A DNA stretch of 59,080 nucleotides from Oscillospiraceae bacterium (GCA_015068545.1 SVKH01000001.1:1-59080); one strand, 5' to 3'. Shown: positions 18,119-25,987, counted from the first letter of the stretch. Numbers and translations are program-made. The notes: generated from the sequence alone by a model not told the origin.

Positions 18119-18499
18119 ATGTATAAAACTTGTTTTTTTAGCTCAGATTACACAAAAACGATTATCAGTTTTTATCTTCTTTTATTACGTTTTGTAGTTC
18201 AAGTATGGTTCAAAAACTGCTTGACATCTACCCTTTTGTTTCAATATAGAATTTTACATAAAGACTTTAAACCATTGAAAAAAGCGAACAATATATATAC
18301 ATCTGTGCCGAAGGCACTTTTTCGCAGAAGGTAGGTAGTGAAACAAAGGCATTATGAGTACCTTTACAATCGAATAGACGACTGGAACGTGACCTTTTGC
18401 GAAAAAGGAGCAGCAACGGAGCATATAAAAAATGACCACTTTGCAAGTGGTCATTTAAATTGCAGCGTAGTTTGCTGCGACGTGGAAGAGACGAACAGT
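18119..18499. other. gene-free stretch
   Basis: No convincing ORF. It holds a hairpin at 18305-18317 (GTGCC/GGCAC, a UUCG-type loop when read on minus), a small IR near 18460-18480, and the terminator at 18424-18456. Confidence 0.5.
18424..18456 (-). terminator. terminator of the SHOCT-domain gene
   Basis: AAATGACCACTT pairs with AAGTGGTCATTT; on the minus strand the stem is followed by TTTTTTAT. It lies about 45 bp downstream of the SHOCT gene stop. Confidence 0.75.
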
Positions 18500-19294
18500 T
18501 TAGATGCCAAGAAGTTGTTTTTTCTTTGCATCAAATTCTTCTTTGCTTATAATTCCTTCGTTTAATAGTTCTGCATATTTTCTTAATTCCTCGGCATTAG
18601 AATTTGGTCTTGTTGGATTGTTCATTTTTCCCTTGTTTAACATTACACTTTCTATAAATTCCTTTATCTCCTGTACATATTCATTGTCTGCACGATAAAA
18701 TGTAACCGTATTTTCATCGTAATTAGCCTCTTTAACACCATGTTGTCCCTCAATTCCGCCTCCTAAACCAAACTGAATATAACCAACCATTAATCCGGCA
18801 CGTTTCACCTGTATACTCTTTATCTCTGATATAGGAATAGTTTTTGTACCTTTTAACCCTTGAAACGCTAGCGCGAAAATACCTTTCCTTGTTATTTCAA
18901 TTTTATTCTCATATACATAAAGTTGTCCGTTATCACCTTTTAGTGTATACAGAGCACCATTATTGCTTTGAATATCATTTTTGTATTCCTCTATGATAGA
19001 TTTATCACCAGGATTATTTTCTTTTAATATTATTTTCCCATTTAATTTATCTAGTGTTGCGTATATTTCAAAAGTAGTGGCACTTTCTGTTATATTAACA
19101 TTTACTGTCTTCTCACATTTAGCAAACACGCCAACAGGAATAAAACATATTTTATGACTTCCTATACTTATATTTGATTCTATCGTTTCACCATTCGCTA
19201 ATTCTCCTATAACAACATCATCTATTTCTACCTTATATTTTTTTGACCAATAATAAAAAGAAGATTCTCTTTTTATAATAATTCTACTATCCAT
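18500..19294 (-). CDS. DUF4429-like protein with C-terminal SHOCT domain
   Basis: A 264-aa protein. Residues 1-85 form a beta-rich segment, about 110-225 resemble a PH-like/DUF4429 domain (ENKIEITRKGIFALAF, ISEIKSIQVKRAG), and the last 30 residues are a SHOCT short helical tail (LRKYAELLNEGIISKEEFDA then KKKQLL). SHOCT domains are oligomerisation or membrane-association tails; the function of this protein is unknown. GGAGGGATC precedes the ATG. It is the only intact gene inside the decayed block, hence a possible late arrival. Confidence 0.75.
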   Translation of the reverse strand: MDSRIIIKRESSFYYWSKKYKVEIDDVVIGELANGETIESNISIGSHKICFIPVGVFAKCEKTVNVNITESATTFEIYATLDKLNGKIILKENNPGDKSIIEEYKNDIQSNNGALYTLKGDNGQLYVYENKIEITRKGIFALAFQGLKGTKTIPISEIKSIQVKRAGLMVGYIQFGLGGGIEGQHGVKEANYDENTVTFYRADNEYVQEIKEFIESVMLNKGKMNNPTRPNSNAEELRKYAELLNEGIISKEEFDAKKKQLLGI

Positions 19295-19426
19295 TATGAT
19301 CCCTCCTCAATATAATTTTAACACATCTATATTATAATGTCAAAAAGAAAAACCGAATGGTTAGATATGTCATCTAAATCTTTCGGTTTCTATGGCATTG
19401 CACCGATAAAATGATACAATTTCGCA

Positions 19427-19585
19427 TAATATACTATTTAGCATAATTAACCTTTCATCGTAATTTACTTTTTAGCAAAATTAAACTCTTACTAAAATAA
19501 ACCTTTTAGCAAATCTGTACTTTTTAGCAAAATTCATACCTTTCGGCGAAATTCATACCTTTTAGCAGAATATGCAACTATATCA
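19427..19585 (-). repeat. degenerate tandem repeat, period 17-19 bp
   Basis: Read on minus, about eight imperfect units of GCTAAAAGGTATGAATTT run from the 3' end of the deacetylase remnant outward (for example GCTAAAAAGTACAGATTT, GCTAAAAAGTAAATTAC, GCTAAATAGTATATTAT). The first two units encode the end of the deacetylase frame (AKRYEF), and the units decay with distance. Not a CRISPR: there are no unique spacers. Confidence 0.65.
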
Positions 19586-20107
19586 AACAAAATATCCCAA
19601 TCTCCATGATGATGCAAGGTTGCTTTATACTGATACAAGTCGGGATACGGTTCGAAACTTTTAGTAGAACCAATTGTCCTTGCATATTTAATAATAGTAT
19701 TATTCTTAATCAGATCAGCAACTCTATCGTCGCAGTTCTTTCCGCCACAAGGATATGCCATACCCTTCACCCCATATCCTACAAGTTCAGAGAGGGTTAT
19801 TCTGTCCTGCTCAACCTGACGCAGAACCTCCATGTCATCTTTAATACTGGTAAGGTTTGGATGCGAAAGTGTATGAACCGCCACCTCGTGTCCATTATAA
19901 ATGTGTTTTATATCTTCGGGATTGTTCTTTTGTATGATTGACATGAACACCATTACGCACTAAAGAACCTGTTTTCCCCAAAAGTTTCGAATTGATGTTA
20001 AAGGCAGCCTTCAAATTATATTTATTAAAAATTTCAATAAGCCTTACATCCTGCGTTACTCCGTCATCATAGCTGAATGTTATGGCTTTATTCTTTCCAC
20101 CAAACAT
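19534..20107 (-). pseudogene. polysaccharide deacetylase, frameshifted
   Basis: Two overlapping frames together make one NodB-like deacetylase. The N-terminal frame gives ITFSYDDGVTQDVRLIEIFN (the metal-binding DD motif) and runs out after VNHTKEQ. The second frame resumes with NNPEDIKHIYNGHEVAVHTL then SHPNL (H-x3-H motif) and AYPCGG. The shift is at about 19930. The C-terminus runs into the tandem repeat described at 19427-19585. Such enzymes deacetylate cell-wall or surface polysaccharide; this copy is very likely inactive. Confidence 0.8.
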
Positions 20108-20126
20108 AACTTCCTCCTAAAAAATC

Positions 20127-20162
20127 TTTCAAAATGGGGACGTAGGCATTTTTGTTTTCTTA
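20127..20162 (+). repeat. right copy of the 36-bp direct repeat
   Basis: Matches 17803-17838 at 35 of 36 bases in the same orientation. It lies between the deacetylase remnant and a recombinase-like remnant. Confidence 0.75.
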
Positions 20163-20262
20163 TTGTTGCACCGCATTTGAAGTGTATCTCCATGCCGCTG
20201 TCCTTCATTACGATGTAGTCTACCACCTTCTTGATTTCCCGATAATTTACGCGATACCCCAA
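20163..20262 (-). pseudogene. possible recombinase C-terminal remnant
   Basis: A short frame YREIKKVVDYIVMKDSGMEI then HFKCGATI resembles the closing strands of large serine recombinases, then runs directly into the 36-bp repeat. No catalytic domain is present. The assignment rests on this short pattern only. Confidence 0.3.
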
Positions 20263-20277
20263 ATTAGTGTTCTTAAT

Positions 20278-20328
20278 TGGTGACCCGTATGGGAATCGAA
20301 CCCATGTTATAATTGTGCATTACACCAT
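20278..20328 (-). pseudogene. 3'-terminal remnant of a tRNA, probably tRNA-Glu
   Basis: On minus, CATGGGTTCGATTCCCATG-type T-arm followed by ACGGGTC-ACCA is an intact T-arm, acceptor 3' strand and CCA. The matching 5' acceptor GACCCGT and a proper D-arm are absent. The 3' half resembles clostridial tRNA-Glu. Likely an old integration site of another element, 60 bp from the tRNA-Lys repeat. Confidence 0.6.
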
Positions 20329-20355
20329 TATATTTTATAAAAATATAATAAAAAA

Positions 20356-20384
20356 TAAAAGACTGCTCAAAAGAACAGTCTTTT
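20356..20384 (-). terminator. displaced terminator of the tRNA operon
   Basis: AAAAGACTG and CAGTCTTTT pair around a short loop. It follows the displaced 3' end of tRNA-Lys at 20389-20434, so it is probably the original chromosomal terminator of the tRNA operon before integration. Confidence 0.65.
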
Positions 20385-20388
20385 CTAC

Positions 20389-20434
20389 TGGTGAGCCATC
20401 GGAGATTCGAACTCCGGACAACTTGATTAAAAGT
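20389..20434 (-). repeat. attachment site, distal copy (tRNA-Lys 3' end)
   Basis: Identical over 46 bp to 27056-27101: anticodon loop to CCA of tRNA-Lys. The sequence then diverges into a hairpin ACTGCCC/GGGCAGT (20436-20453). This is the displaced chromosomal half. Confidence 0.9.
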
Positions 20435-20572
20435 GACTGCCCATTCGGGCAGTATTGAAATCTATCTCAATCCGTTGATTTCACAAGGTTTATTTACATT
20501 ACACGTTAATTCTAATGCCTTTCGGCACGCTTGATATTTGATACTATTATTATACTATTCCAAGAGGAAAAG

Positions 20573-21181
20573 TCAATTATTTTCTGTCATCTGAACGAGT
20601 TTATAAAAACTTGTTCTTTTTGTTTCGGTCAATTCCATTGCCGTTTTTGCGGTGATTTTTCCGTCTTTCCAGTCTGCATACACCTTTTTCCAATTTGCAG
20701 GATAAGTAAGTGCGGGACGTCCTAACTTCTTTCCGTTTTTCTTTGCCGCCTCAATGCCCTCTGCTTGTCTTGCCTTGATTGTTTTTCTTTCCTGTTCCGC
20801 AATCGTTCCAAGCACTTCAATCAGAATGTTGTTCACCATTTCAAAAACCCATTCTTGACCTTGCGGCAAGTCCATCATTGTTGTTGGTAGGTCAATGACT
20901 TTCAATCTGATGCCGTTGTCTTTAAAGAATTGTAATTCGTTTTTGATGTCTGTTTTGTTTCTTGACAGACGGTCAAGTGATTTCACAATAAGTGTATCAC
21001 CCTTGCGGAGCATCGCATTTTTTAATGCGGTATAGCCTGTGCGGTTCAAGTCCTTGCCGCTTTCTTTGTCGGTGATGATATCCCTATCATCTGCTCCAAG
21101 AGTCTTGAAAGCCTCAATCTGTCGGTCAAGGTTTTGTTCCTTGCTTGATACTCTTGCATAATAGTAAGTACGTGTTTCCAT
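20573..21181 (-). CDS. small serine recombinase (resolvase/invertase)
   Basis: A 202-aa resolvase/invertase. The catalytic Ser is in YARVSSKEQNLDRQ; SLDRLSRNKTDI and GTIAEQERKTIKARQAEGI complete the catalytic domain, and a short C-terminal HTH (GKITAKTAMELTETKRTSF) follows. AGGAGG lies before the ATG. It probably resolves multimers or inverts a segment; inverted repeats upstream of its own start (21228-21340) look like its binding sites. Confidence 0.92.
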   Translation of the reverse strand: METRTYYYARVSSKEQNLDRQIEAFKTLGADDRDIITDKESGKDLNRTGYTALKNAMLRKGDTLIVKSLDRLSRNKTDIKNELQFFKDNGIRLKVIDLPTTMMDLPQGQEWVFEMVNNILIEVLGTIAEQERKTIKARQAEGIEAAKKNGKKLGRPALTYPANWKKVYADWKDGKITAKTAMELTETKRTSFYKLVQMTENN

Positions 21182-21227
21182 TGTTTGTAAACCTCCTGTG
21201 TGATTATGTATTCATCATACCATAAGT

Positions 21228-21340
21228 GTTCGTAAATGTCAAGCCTTTTACGAATATATTTGTAAATTATTTAAATACATTTGCGAACAAGAAAAACACG
21301 TGCTTTTTATGTGTTTATAAAGGTGTACCTTTACGAATAC
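21228..21340. promoter_or_regulatory. cluster of recombinase-type binding sites
   Basis: Repeated TTCGTAAA/TTTACGAA-like boxes in both orientations: 21229-21236 (+), 21247-21254 (-), a variant at 21258-21266, TTTGCGAAC at 21279-21287 (-) and TTTACGAATAC at 21330-21340 (-). Position directly upstream of the serine recombinase fits a res or operator region. Confidence 0.45.
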
Positions 21341-21578
21341 TTACAATTCATCATTATCCGTTACAATTTAGTATAAATAATATTGCCGAATTACAATTTA
21401 CATTAAACCATCAACTTTTAACAACTTTTTATCAAAATAAAAACTTTTTTAAAAAATATTGCTTGTCATATTTATAGCACATCTTTACCTTATCGGTATG
21501 TTATACTAAATACATAAAGAACAGGGAACAACACAAACCCTGAAAAATAAAAAATATTATAAAAGGAGGTTCATTATT

Positions 21579-22028
21579 ATGAACACAATCAGAATTGAAA
21601 GAAACGCAAACGGAAAAGTAGAGGCAGGAATTGTTACAAAGGCATTCCTAAAAAGAGCAGATGTATTCGGCACAGACGAATATATTGCGGTACAGAGATT
21701 TTATGAGATGCATCCAAATGCAACAATCAAAACAAAGTCAATCAGGAAAAATCCCGACAAGGAAACAAACAAGAATCTTACTTACGCAAATATGGAACTA
21801 TTTATTAAGACAATTGCGTGCGACGAGAAAGAGATGAACAAACTTCTTGAAGAAATGAGCAAAATTAAAAACATTTCACAAATTCAGAAGAGACCTTATA
21901 AGTATGTTCTTGATTGGTTCAAAGCAACATTCCCTGAATACACATCTCACGATATTTTCAAGGATAATAAAGACGAGAATATCGAAAACAAAACTAACAT
22001 CGTCCCACTAAAAACAGTAAATGAGTAA
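21579..22028 (+). CDS. element protein of unknown function, paralogue A (149 aa)
   Basis: No known family recognised. It shares a core with the next gene: FG(T/S)-EY near residue 30, LTYANMELFI near 70, and PYKYVLDWFKATFPEY near 110. The tail is acidic and Asn/Lys rich. AAAGGAGG precedes the ATG and the next gene starts 24 bp later, so the two are co-expressed. Upstream 400 bp is AT-rich intergenic DNA. Pairing of two diverged copies suggests a heteromeric complex or a plasmid/element maintenance function, but this is inference. Confidence 0.75.
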   Translation: MNTIRIERNANGKVEAGIVTKAFLKRADVFGTDEYIAVQRFYEMHPNATIKTKSIRKNPDKETNKNLTYANMELFIKTIACDEKEMNKLLEEMSKIKNISQIQKRPYKYVLDWFKATFPEYTSHDIFKDNKDENIENKTNIVPLKTVNE

Positions 22029-22052
22029 TTAAAAGAAAGGAAGTATAAAATT

Positions 22053-22514
22053 ATGGAAAAGAAGAATGTAGAAATTAAAGGTTACAGAATCGATTTTGGA
22101 AACAACTCAATCGTAATGAATTACAAATTTGCGGCGGCTGCCGAAGTGTACGGCTCACCTGAATACGAACTATTAAAGTCAATCAGAGCAGATTTCCCAA
22201 GCTTTAAAGTTTTCACAAAAGCGGGCAGAGATATCAAAACACCTCGCAAGACAAAGCGTATGACCTATGCAAATATGGAAAAATACATAAATACATTTGC
22301 GAATGCAAGCGAATTGATGGAAATGTTTGAATTAGTTAAAGATAAATCAGCTATCGTAAAGAGTCCGTACAAGTATGTACTTGATTGGTTTAAGATGCAG
22401 TTCCCGAACTACAAAGAATTGCCGGAAAAGGTGGAGATAAAAGCTCCAATTGTCCCGGTTGCCGCTCCGAAAGTCCAGACATATAAATCGGAAAGCGAGG
22501 AAAAAGCATCTTGA
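22053..22514 (+). CDS. element protein of unknown function, paralogue B (153 aa)
   Basis: Tandem paralogue of the preceding gene. Shared positions include YGSPEYELLK, KRMTYANMEKYI and PYKYVLDWFKMQFPNY; the N-terminus and Pro-rich tail (KAPIVPVAAPKV) differ. GAAAGGAAG precedes the ATG, and a strong terminator follows the TGA, closing the two-gene unit. The conserved (M/L)TYANM and PYKYVLDWFK motifs could define a small DNA- or RNA-binding family. Confidence 0.75.
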   Translation: MEKKNVEIKGYRIDFGNNSIVMNYKFAAAAEVYGSPEYELLKSIRADFPSFKVFTKAGRDIKTPRKTKRMTYANMEKYINTFANASELMEMFELVKDKSAIVKSPYKYVLDWFKMQFPNYKELPEKVEIKAPIVPVAAPKVQTYKSESEEKAS

Positions 22515-22525
22515 AATTGAAATAG

Positions 22526-22560
22526 AAGTCACACCAAGTAATTAAGGGTGTGACTTTTTT
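22526..22560 (+). terminator. terminator of the paralogue pair
   Basis: AAGTCACACC (22526-22535) pairs with GGTGTGACTT (22547-22556), followed by T6. Confidence 0.9.
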
Positions 22561-22608
22561 GTATGTCTGATAAATGGCACAACAAAGCCAAACGCGAGGC
22601 GTCTTACT

Positions 22609-22637
22609 TTGATTTTTCTAAAAAAATATGTTATAAT
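22609..22637 (+). promoter_or_regulatory. promoter of the small-protein/HTH/GIY-YIG run
   Basis: TTGATT (22609-22614), 17 bp, TATAAT (22632-22637). Confidence 0.7.
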
Positions 22638-22672
22638 ATTTATAGAAAATAAGAAAAGGAGAATAAAAAAAT

Positions 22673-22903
22673 ATGTCTTATAAATCAACAACAGAAAGAA
22701 TGCTTGAAGCACAAAAATCAGATGATATTATTAGAAACTATCAACTCCAAAAGGATATTATAAAGCAATCATATTTTGAAAAACAAAAAATCGAAAAGCT
22801 AAAAAAAGAGATAACGGCAGACGTTTTATCTCAAATCGGCACAAAGCTTGAAGATGAGGCGTTGAAAAAACTAATAGACATGATAAATAAACTTGGCAAA
22901 TGA
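22673..22903 (+). CDS. small coiled-coil hypothetical protein (76 aa)
   Basis: Charged, almost wholly helical 76-residue protein with heptad-like spacing of hydrophobic residues (QLQKDIIKQSYFEKQKIEKL). AAAAGGAG lies before the ATG and a consensus promoter 40 bp upstream. Fourteen bases separate its stop from the next ATG. No family recognised. Confidence 0.65.
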   Translation: MSYKSTTERMLEAQKSDDIIRNYQLQKDIIKQSYFEKQKIEKLKKEITADVLSQIGTKLEDEALKKLIDMINKLGK

Positions 22904-22916
22904 AAGGAGAAACAAT

Positions 22917-23501
22917 ATGCCATATACATTTCCACATTAGAAAACAGTAACAATTAACCGAGAAGCGGCAAAGTCCGATTTCCTCGGTATTAAAAACGTG
23001 AATTGGCAATCTGCCGCACGAGATTTAGGAGCACATTCTTTGATGTTGTATCTATATCTTGCATCAAATGCGGATGGATTTAATCTTGCATTATCCCCCG
23101 CCGCAATAAAAAACGCAATCGGTATGCCGACAACAACATACCGAGACCAACTGAAAAAACTAATAAATAAAGGTTATCTTGTTCAAACAGGCGGCAATAG
23201 TTTTGACTTTTATGAAACACCTAATACGGATGCCGTGTCAAATACGCAAAACATTCAAACTTGCGATACGCCTACCGTATTGAATTTTGAAGAATGTACG
23301 TATGACGATACCGTTATTACCCGTGCCGTCCGTGATATATCGTCAGATATTATAGAAATAAATAATACAGAAAATTCTATAAATAATAATGGAATAAATA
23401 ATAGTGATATAAATGGAACGGCAGGCATCTATATTCCAAAAGTAAAGGAAATAAGAATTCCTGTCCCAAAAGTAGAAAGAAAAAAGGAGTTTATATTCTA
23501 A
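22917..23501 (+). pseudogene. winged-helix/HTH element protein with amber codon 8
   Basis: ATG at 22917 follows AAAGGAG, but codon 8 (22938-22940) is TAG. The frame continues open for 186 codons with a conserved-looking core (KTVTINREAAKSDFLGIKN and LALSPAAIKNAIGMPTTTYR), a winged-helix of the type in element replication or transfer regulators. No ribosome site precedes the first in-frame start after the TAG (GTG at 22998). Either a nonsense mutation or TAG read as an amino acid. Its TAA overlaps the next ATG (TAATG). Confidence 0.6.
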
Positions 23502-23920
23502 TGGCTAACAAGAAAAATACTTACGAAGAAAATATGTATAACAAACTAAAACAAAAAGGACTTGCCGACAAGTACGAACACGCAGGAATTTATTGTATAA
23601 AGATTGATGATGATATTGTCTATATTGGCAAAAGTCATAATATGTTAAGGCGTGTGTCATAGCATTGTGTGGGAATAAACACTCAATCAGAATTGAAATA
23701 TAGGATATTATCAGAGGCACACCGCAAGGGACACAGGATAGGCTATGACGTTTTATATTACGCCTCACGCGGCTCGTATTACGATGTAAGAGACGAAATC
23801 GGCAACAAAGAGGGTGAGTATATCAGGCAATACAATCCCGTTTTAAATACACAAATTCCACACTTGGATAATTGGCGAAGATTCGATGTCCGCCATATTC
23901 CTGTGCGAGAATTTTTATAG
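23501..23920 (+). pseudogene. GIY-YIG nuclease-like protein interrupted by an amber codon
   Basis: The N-terminus has the GIY-YIG pattern: GIYCIKIDDDIVYIGKSHNM then LRRVS, followed by TAG at 23660-23662 where the family typically has Gln before His. The same frame continues (HCVGINTQSELKYRILSEAH to DVRHIPVREFL) and ends in TAG with TAA three codons later. The start overlaps the previous stop, with AAAAAGGAG upstream. Family members are DNA nucleases. Without readthrough only about 53 residues would be made. Confidence 0.65.
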
Positions 23921-23928
23921 ACATTATA

Positions 23929-23957
23929 AAAGGGCGGTTTTCCGCCCTTTATTTTAA
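23929..23957 (+). terminator. terminator after the GIY-YIG gene
   Basis: AAAGGGCGG (23929-23937), loop TTTT, CCGCCCTTT (23942-23950), then a T-rich tail. Confidence 0.85.
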
Positions 23958-24112
23958 TTTTCAACGATGACGGCAAATCAAAATGCCATTTCAAAATTGT
24001 TGTGCCCACGCATACTGAGAATTGACATTTGGATTTTTAAAAATCCCGAAATACACCCCCGTTCGTAAACCGTCTATAAATATGTTTCTCTTTTGGAAAT
24101 TTAAATAAATTT

Positions 24113-24168
24113 AAAGTCAGACATTTAACCCAATATTATAAAATGGTTTCTGTTAATTGTCTGACTTT
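24113..24168 (-). terminator. terminator of the lipoprotein gene
   Basis: AAAGTCAGACA (24113-24123) pairs with TGTCTGACTTT (24158-24168) across a 34-base loop; it lies directly downstream of the minus-strand lipoprotein stop. The remaining DNA from 23958 to 24112 shows nothing recognisable. Confidence 0.55.
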
Positions 24169-24176
24169 GTTTTTGC

Positions 24177-24773
24177 TTATTCTATAATGTACTTTTGTCC
24201 CATTAAGTAAAGACAAAATTCCAAAGATTTCGGTTCGTTTTTTACTTTTTCTGGAACAGAGATAAATCCACGCACCTGATAAGTTGTATCATCAAGAGGT
24301 TTGTATGTACTATCATAAAATACTGTGTTTTTTATTCCGTTTTTCACCTTAAAAAATTCAGCATCAATATCAGAAGAAAGATAGTACCATTTTGAATCGA
24401 CATTGCGTACAGAACAATAATTCTCATTAAAGTGGTATTCTTTGTCATATATTAAAATTGGTTTTGCATAATCGTGAAAACGGTCTTTAAGTTCTTTTGT
24501 GCCTATATATTTGTATTCGCAAGTGTAATGAAATAAAGCCTCTCCATTACTTGGTTTCAAAGTTTGTTTTGTTTTGTCACTTATTGTTGGCATAAAGAAG
24601 TTTTCATCATTTTCATCCATATTGATTTCATCAACAAATTCTGCACTAATAAGTTTTACTTCAAAATCGTTATTTGAATTGACTGTAATATCTCCAATTT
24701 TTGGAGAATTACTACAACCAACTAACGATAAAAAAGTTAATAAAGAAACAATTAACGATATTATCTTTTTCAT
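24177..24773 (-). CDS. lipoprotein of unknown function
   Basis: A 198-aa protein with a classic signal peptide and lipobox (MKKIISLIVSLLTFLSLVGC), so the mature N-terminal Cys is lipid-modified and anchored outside the membrane. The remainder looks like a beta-rich extracellular domain. AAGGGGA lies before the ATG. It is divergent from the WYL regulator with an inverted repeat over its promoter, which suggests control by that regulator. Function unknown. Confidence 0.8.
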   Translation of the reverse strand: MKKIISLIVSLLTFLSLVGCSNSPKIGDITVNSNNDFEVKLISAEFVDEINMDENDENFFMPTISDKTKQTLKPSNGEALFHYTCEYKYIGTKELKDRFHDYAKPILIYDKEYHFNENYCSVRNVDSKWYYLSSDIDAEFFKVKNGIKNTVFYDSTYKPLDDTTYQVRGFISVPEKVKNEPKSLEFCLYLMGQKYIIE

Positions 24774-24800
24774 CCTTAAAATCCCCTTGTATTCAAAAAT

Positions 24801-24841
24801 ATGTAGCGACTACATTATATCACATTTTGTAAATAAGTCAA
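24801..24841 (-). promoter_or_regulatory. lipoprotein promoter with operator-like inverted repeat
   Basis: Minus-strand TTGACT (24836-24841), 16 bp, TATAAT (24814-24819). The 15-bp repeat ATGTAG-CGA-CTACAT (24801-24815) overlaps the -10 edge and start site, a good place for a repressor. Confidence 0.6.
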
Positions 24842-24858
24842 TATAATTTATTAATGCC

Positions 24859-24887
24859 TTGTGTAAAAGCAAATTTAATGTTATTAT
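24859..24887 (+). promoter_or_regulatory. promoter of the WYL regulator
   Basis: TTGTGT (24859-24864), 17 bp, TATTAT (24882-24887), 31 bp before the ATG. Confidence 0.45.
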
Positions 24888-24918
24888 ATAAATATACCAA
24901 AGAAAGAGGCTTGATCTA

Positions 24919-25941
24919 ATGGCAAAATCAGAAAATCAAAAACTAAAAATACTATACATTGCGAAATACTTTCTTGAATATTCAGACGAAAACCATCCAC
25001 TAACCGCAGAAAAAGATATTTGCGATTATTTGAAAGAGGAATATGGAATAGACGCAGAACGTCGCTCCGTATATAGAGATATAGCACTATTGCGAGACGT
25101 GTTCGGTATGGATATAGACGGCGGGCAAGGCGGCAGATACAGGCTTATGTCAAGACAATTTGACTTTGACGAATTACGTCTATTGGCTGAATGTGTTTAT
25201 TCCGCAAAGTTCATTTCAGAAAGTCAAGCAAGGAATTTCATCAGCACGTTGGGTGAATTTTGTAGCGTGTACCAAGCCGAAAAGTTAGAGTCAGAAGTAT
25301 TTTTGTGTGACAGAGTAAAGACAAAGCAAAAAGGCACAATGACAATCATTAGCGAAATAAACGCCGCAATGTCCAAAAAACAAGACGGCAAGTCACATAC
25401 ACCACAAAAGATAACATTTAAGTATTTAAAGTCCACAATAGACGATGTGCATTCACAAAAGGAACGCAAAAACGGAAATCTCTATAAAGTAAGTCCATAT
25501 AAATTACTTATAAACGACGGCAATTACTATCTTTTGGCATTTGATAGCGATAAGCAGGATTTACGCACATACCGAATTGACCGTATGAAAGAGGTAAATC
25601 GTATAGACGAACCACGAGACGGAGAAAAAGAGTTTGCGGAAGTTGATTTACGTAGCTACACCCGAAGAGTGTTTTCTATGTATGGCGGCAAAAAAGAACG
25701 TGTGACAATCAGATTTATAAATCCACTCCTTGATACCGCAATCGAACGCTTTGGAACAAGTCCCGATGTGTTTTATATGCCAAAAGACAAAAATCACTTT
25801 ATTGTATCGGCAGATGTTGAAATAAGCGATCAATTTTTCGGTTGGCTTTGTGGTTTCGGCAACAAGGCAAAGATCGAAAGCCCTGACCACGTTGTTGAAC
25901 AAATGAAAGAACATTTAAACAAGATACAAAACTTATACTAA
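24919..25941 (+). CDS. WYL-domain transcriptional regulator
   Basis: A 340-aa regulator. Residues 1-75 carry a winged HTH (ICDYLKEEYGIDAERRSVYR, DIALLRDVFGMDIDGGQGG), the middle and C-terminal parts the WYL ligand-binding domain (YKVSPYKLLINDGNYYLLAF) and WCX extension. WYL proteins often control defence or DNA-damage genes and bind nucleic-acid ligands. AGAGG precedes the ATG. It faces the lipoprotein gene divergently. Confidence 0.88.
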   Translation: MAKSENQKLKILYIAKYFLEYSDENHPLTAEKDICDYLKEEYGIDAERRSVYRDIALLRDVFGMDIDGGQGGRYRLMSRQFDFDELRLLAECVYSAKFISESQARNFISTLGEFCSVYQAEKLESEVFLCDRVKTKQKGTMTIISEINAAMSKKQDGKSHTPQKITFKYLKSTIDDVHSQKERKNGNLYKVSPYKLLINDGNYYLLAFDSDKQDLRTYRIDRMKEVNRIDEPRDGEKEFAEVDLRSYTRRVFSMYGGKKERVTIRFINPLLDTAIERFGTSPDVFYMPKDKNHFIVSADVEISDQFFGWLCGFGNKAKIESPDHVVEQMKEHLNKIQNLY

Positions 25942-25950
25942 AATGTTAAA

Positions 25951-25987
25951 AAGAAGTCAAAAGTTGATGCTTTTGACTTCTTTTTTT
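25951..25987. terminator. bidirectional terminator between WYL regulator and integrase
   Basis: AAGAAGTCAAAAG (25951-25963) pairs with CTTTTGACTTCTT (25970-25982), followed by T-rich sequence; the genes converge on it. Confidence 0.9.

Noticed and set aside
19427..19585. Regular repeats resembling a CRISPR
   Set aside because: Units are contiguous and degenerate, no unique spacers, and they derive from a gene end; no cas genes.
20278..20345. A complete tRNA gene
   Set aside because: No 5' acceptor strand or proper D-arm pairs with the intact T-arm and acceptor end.
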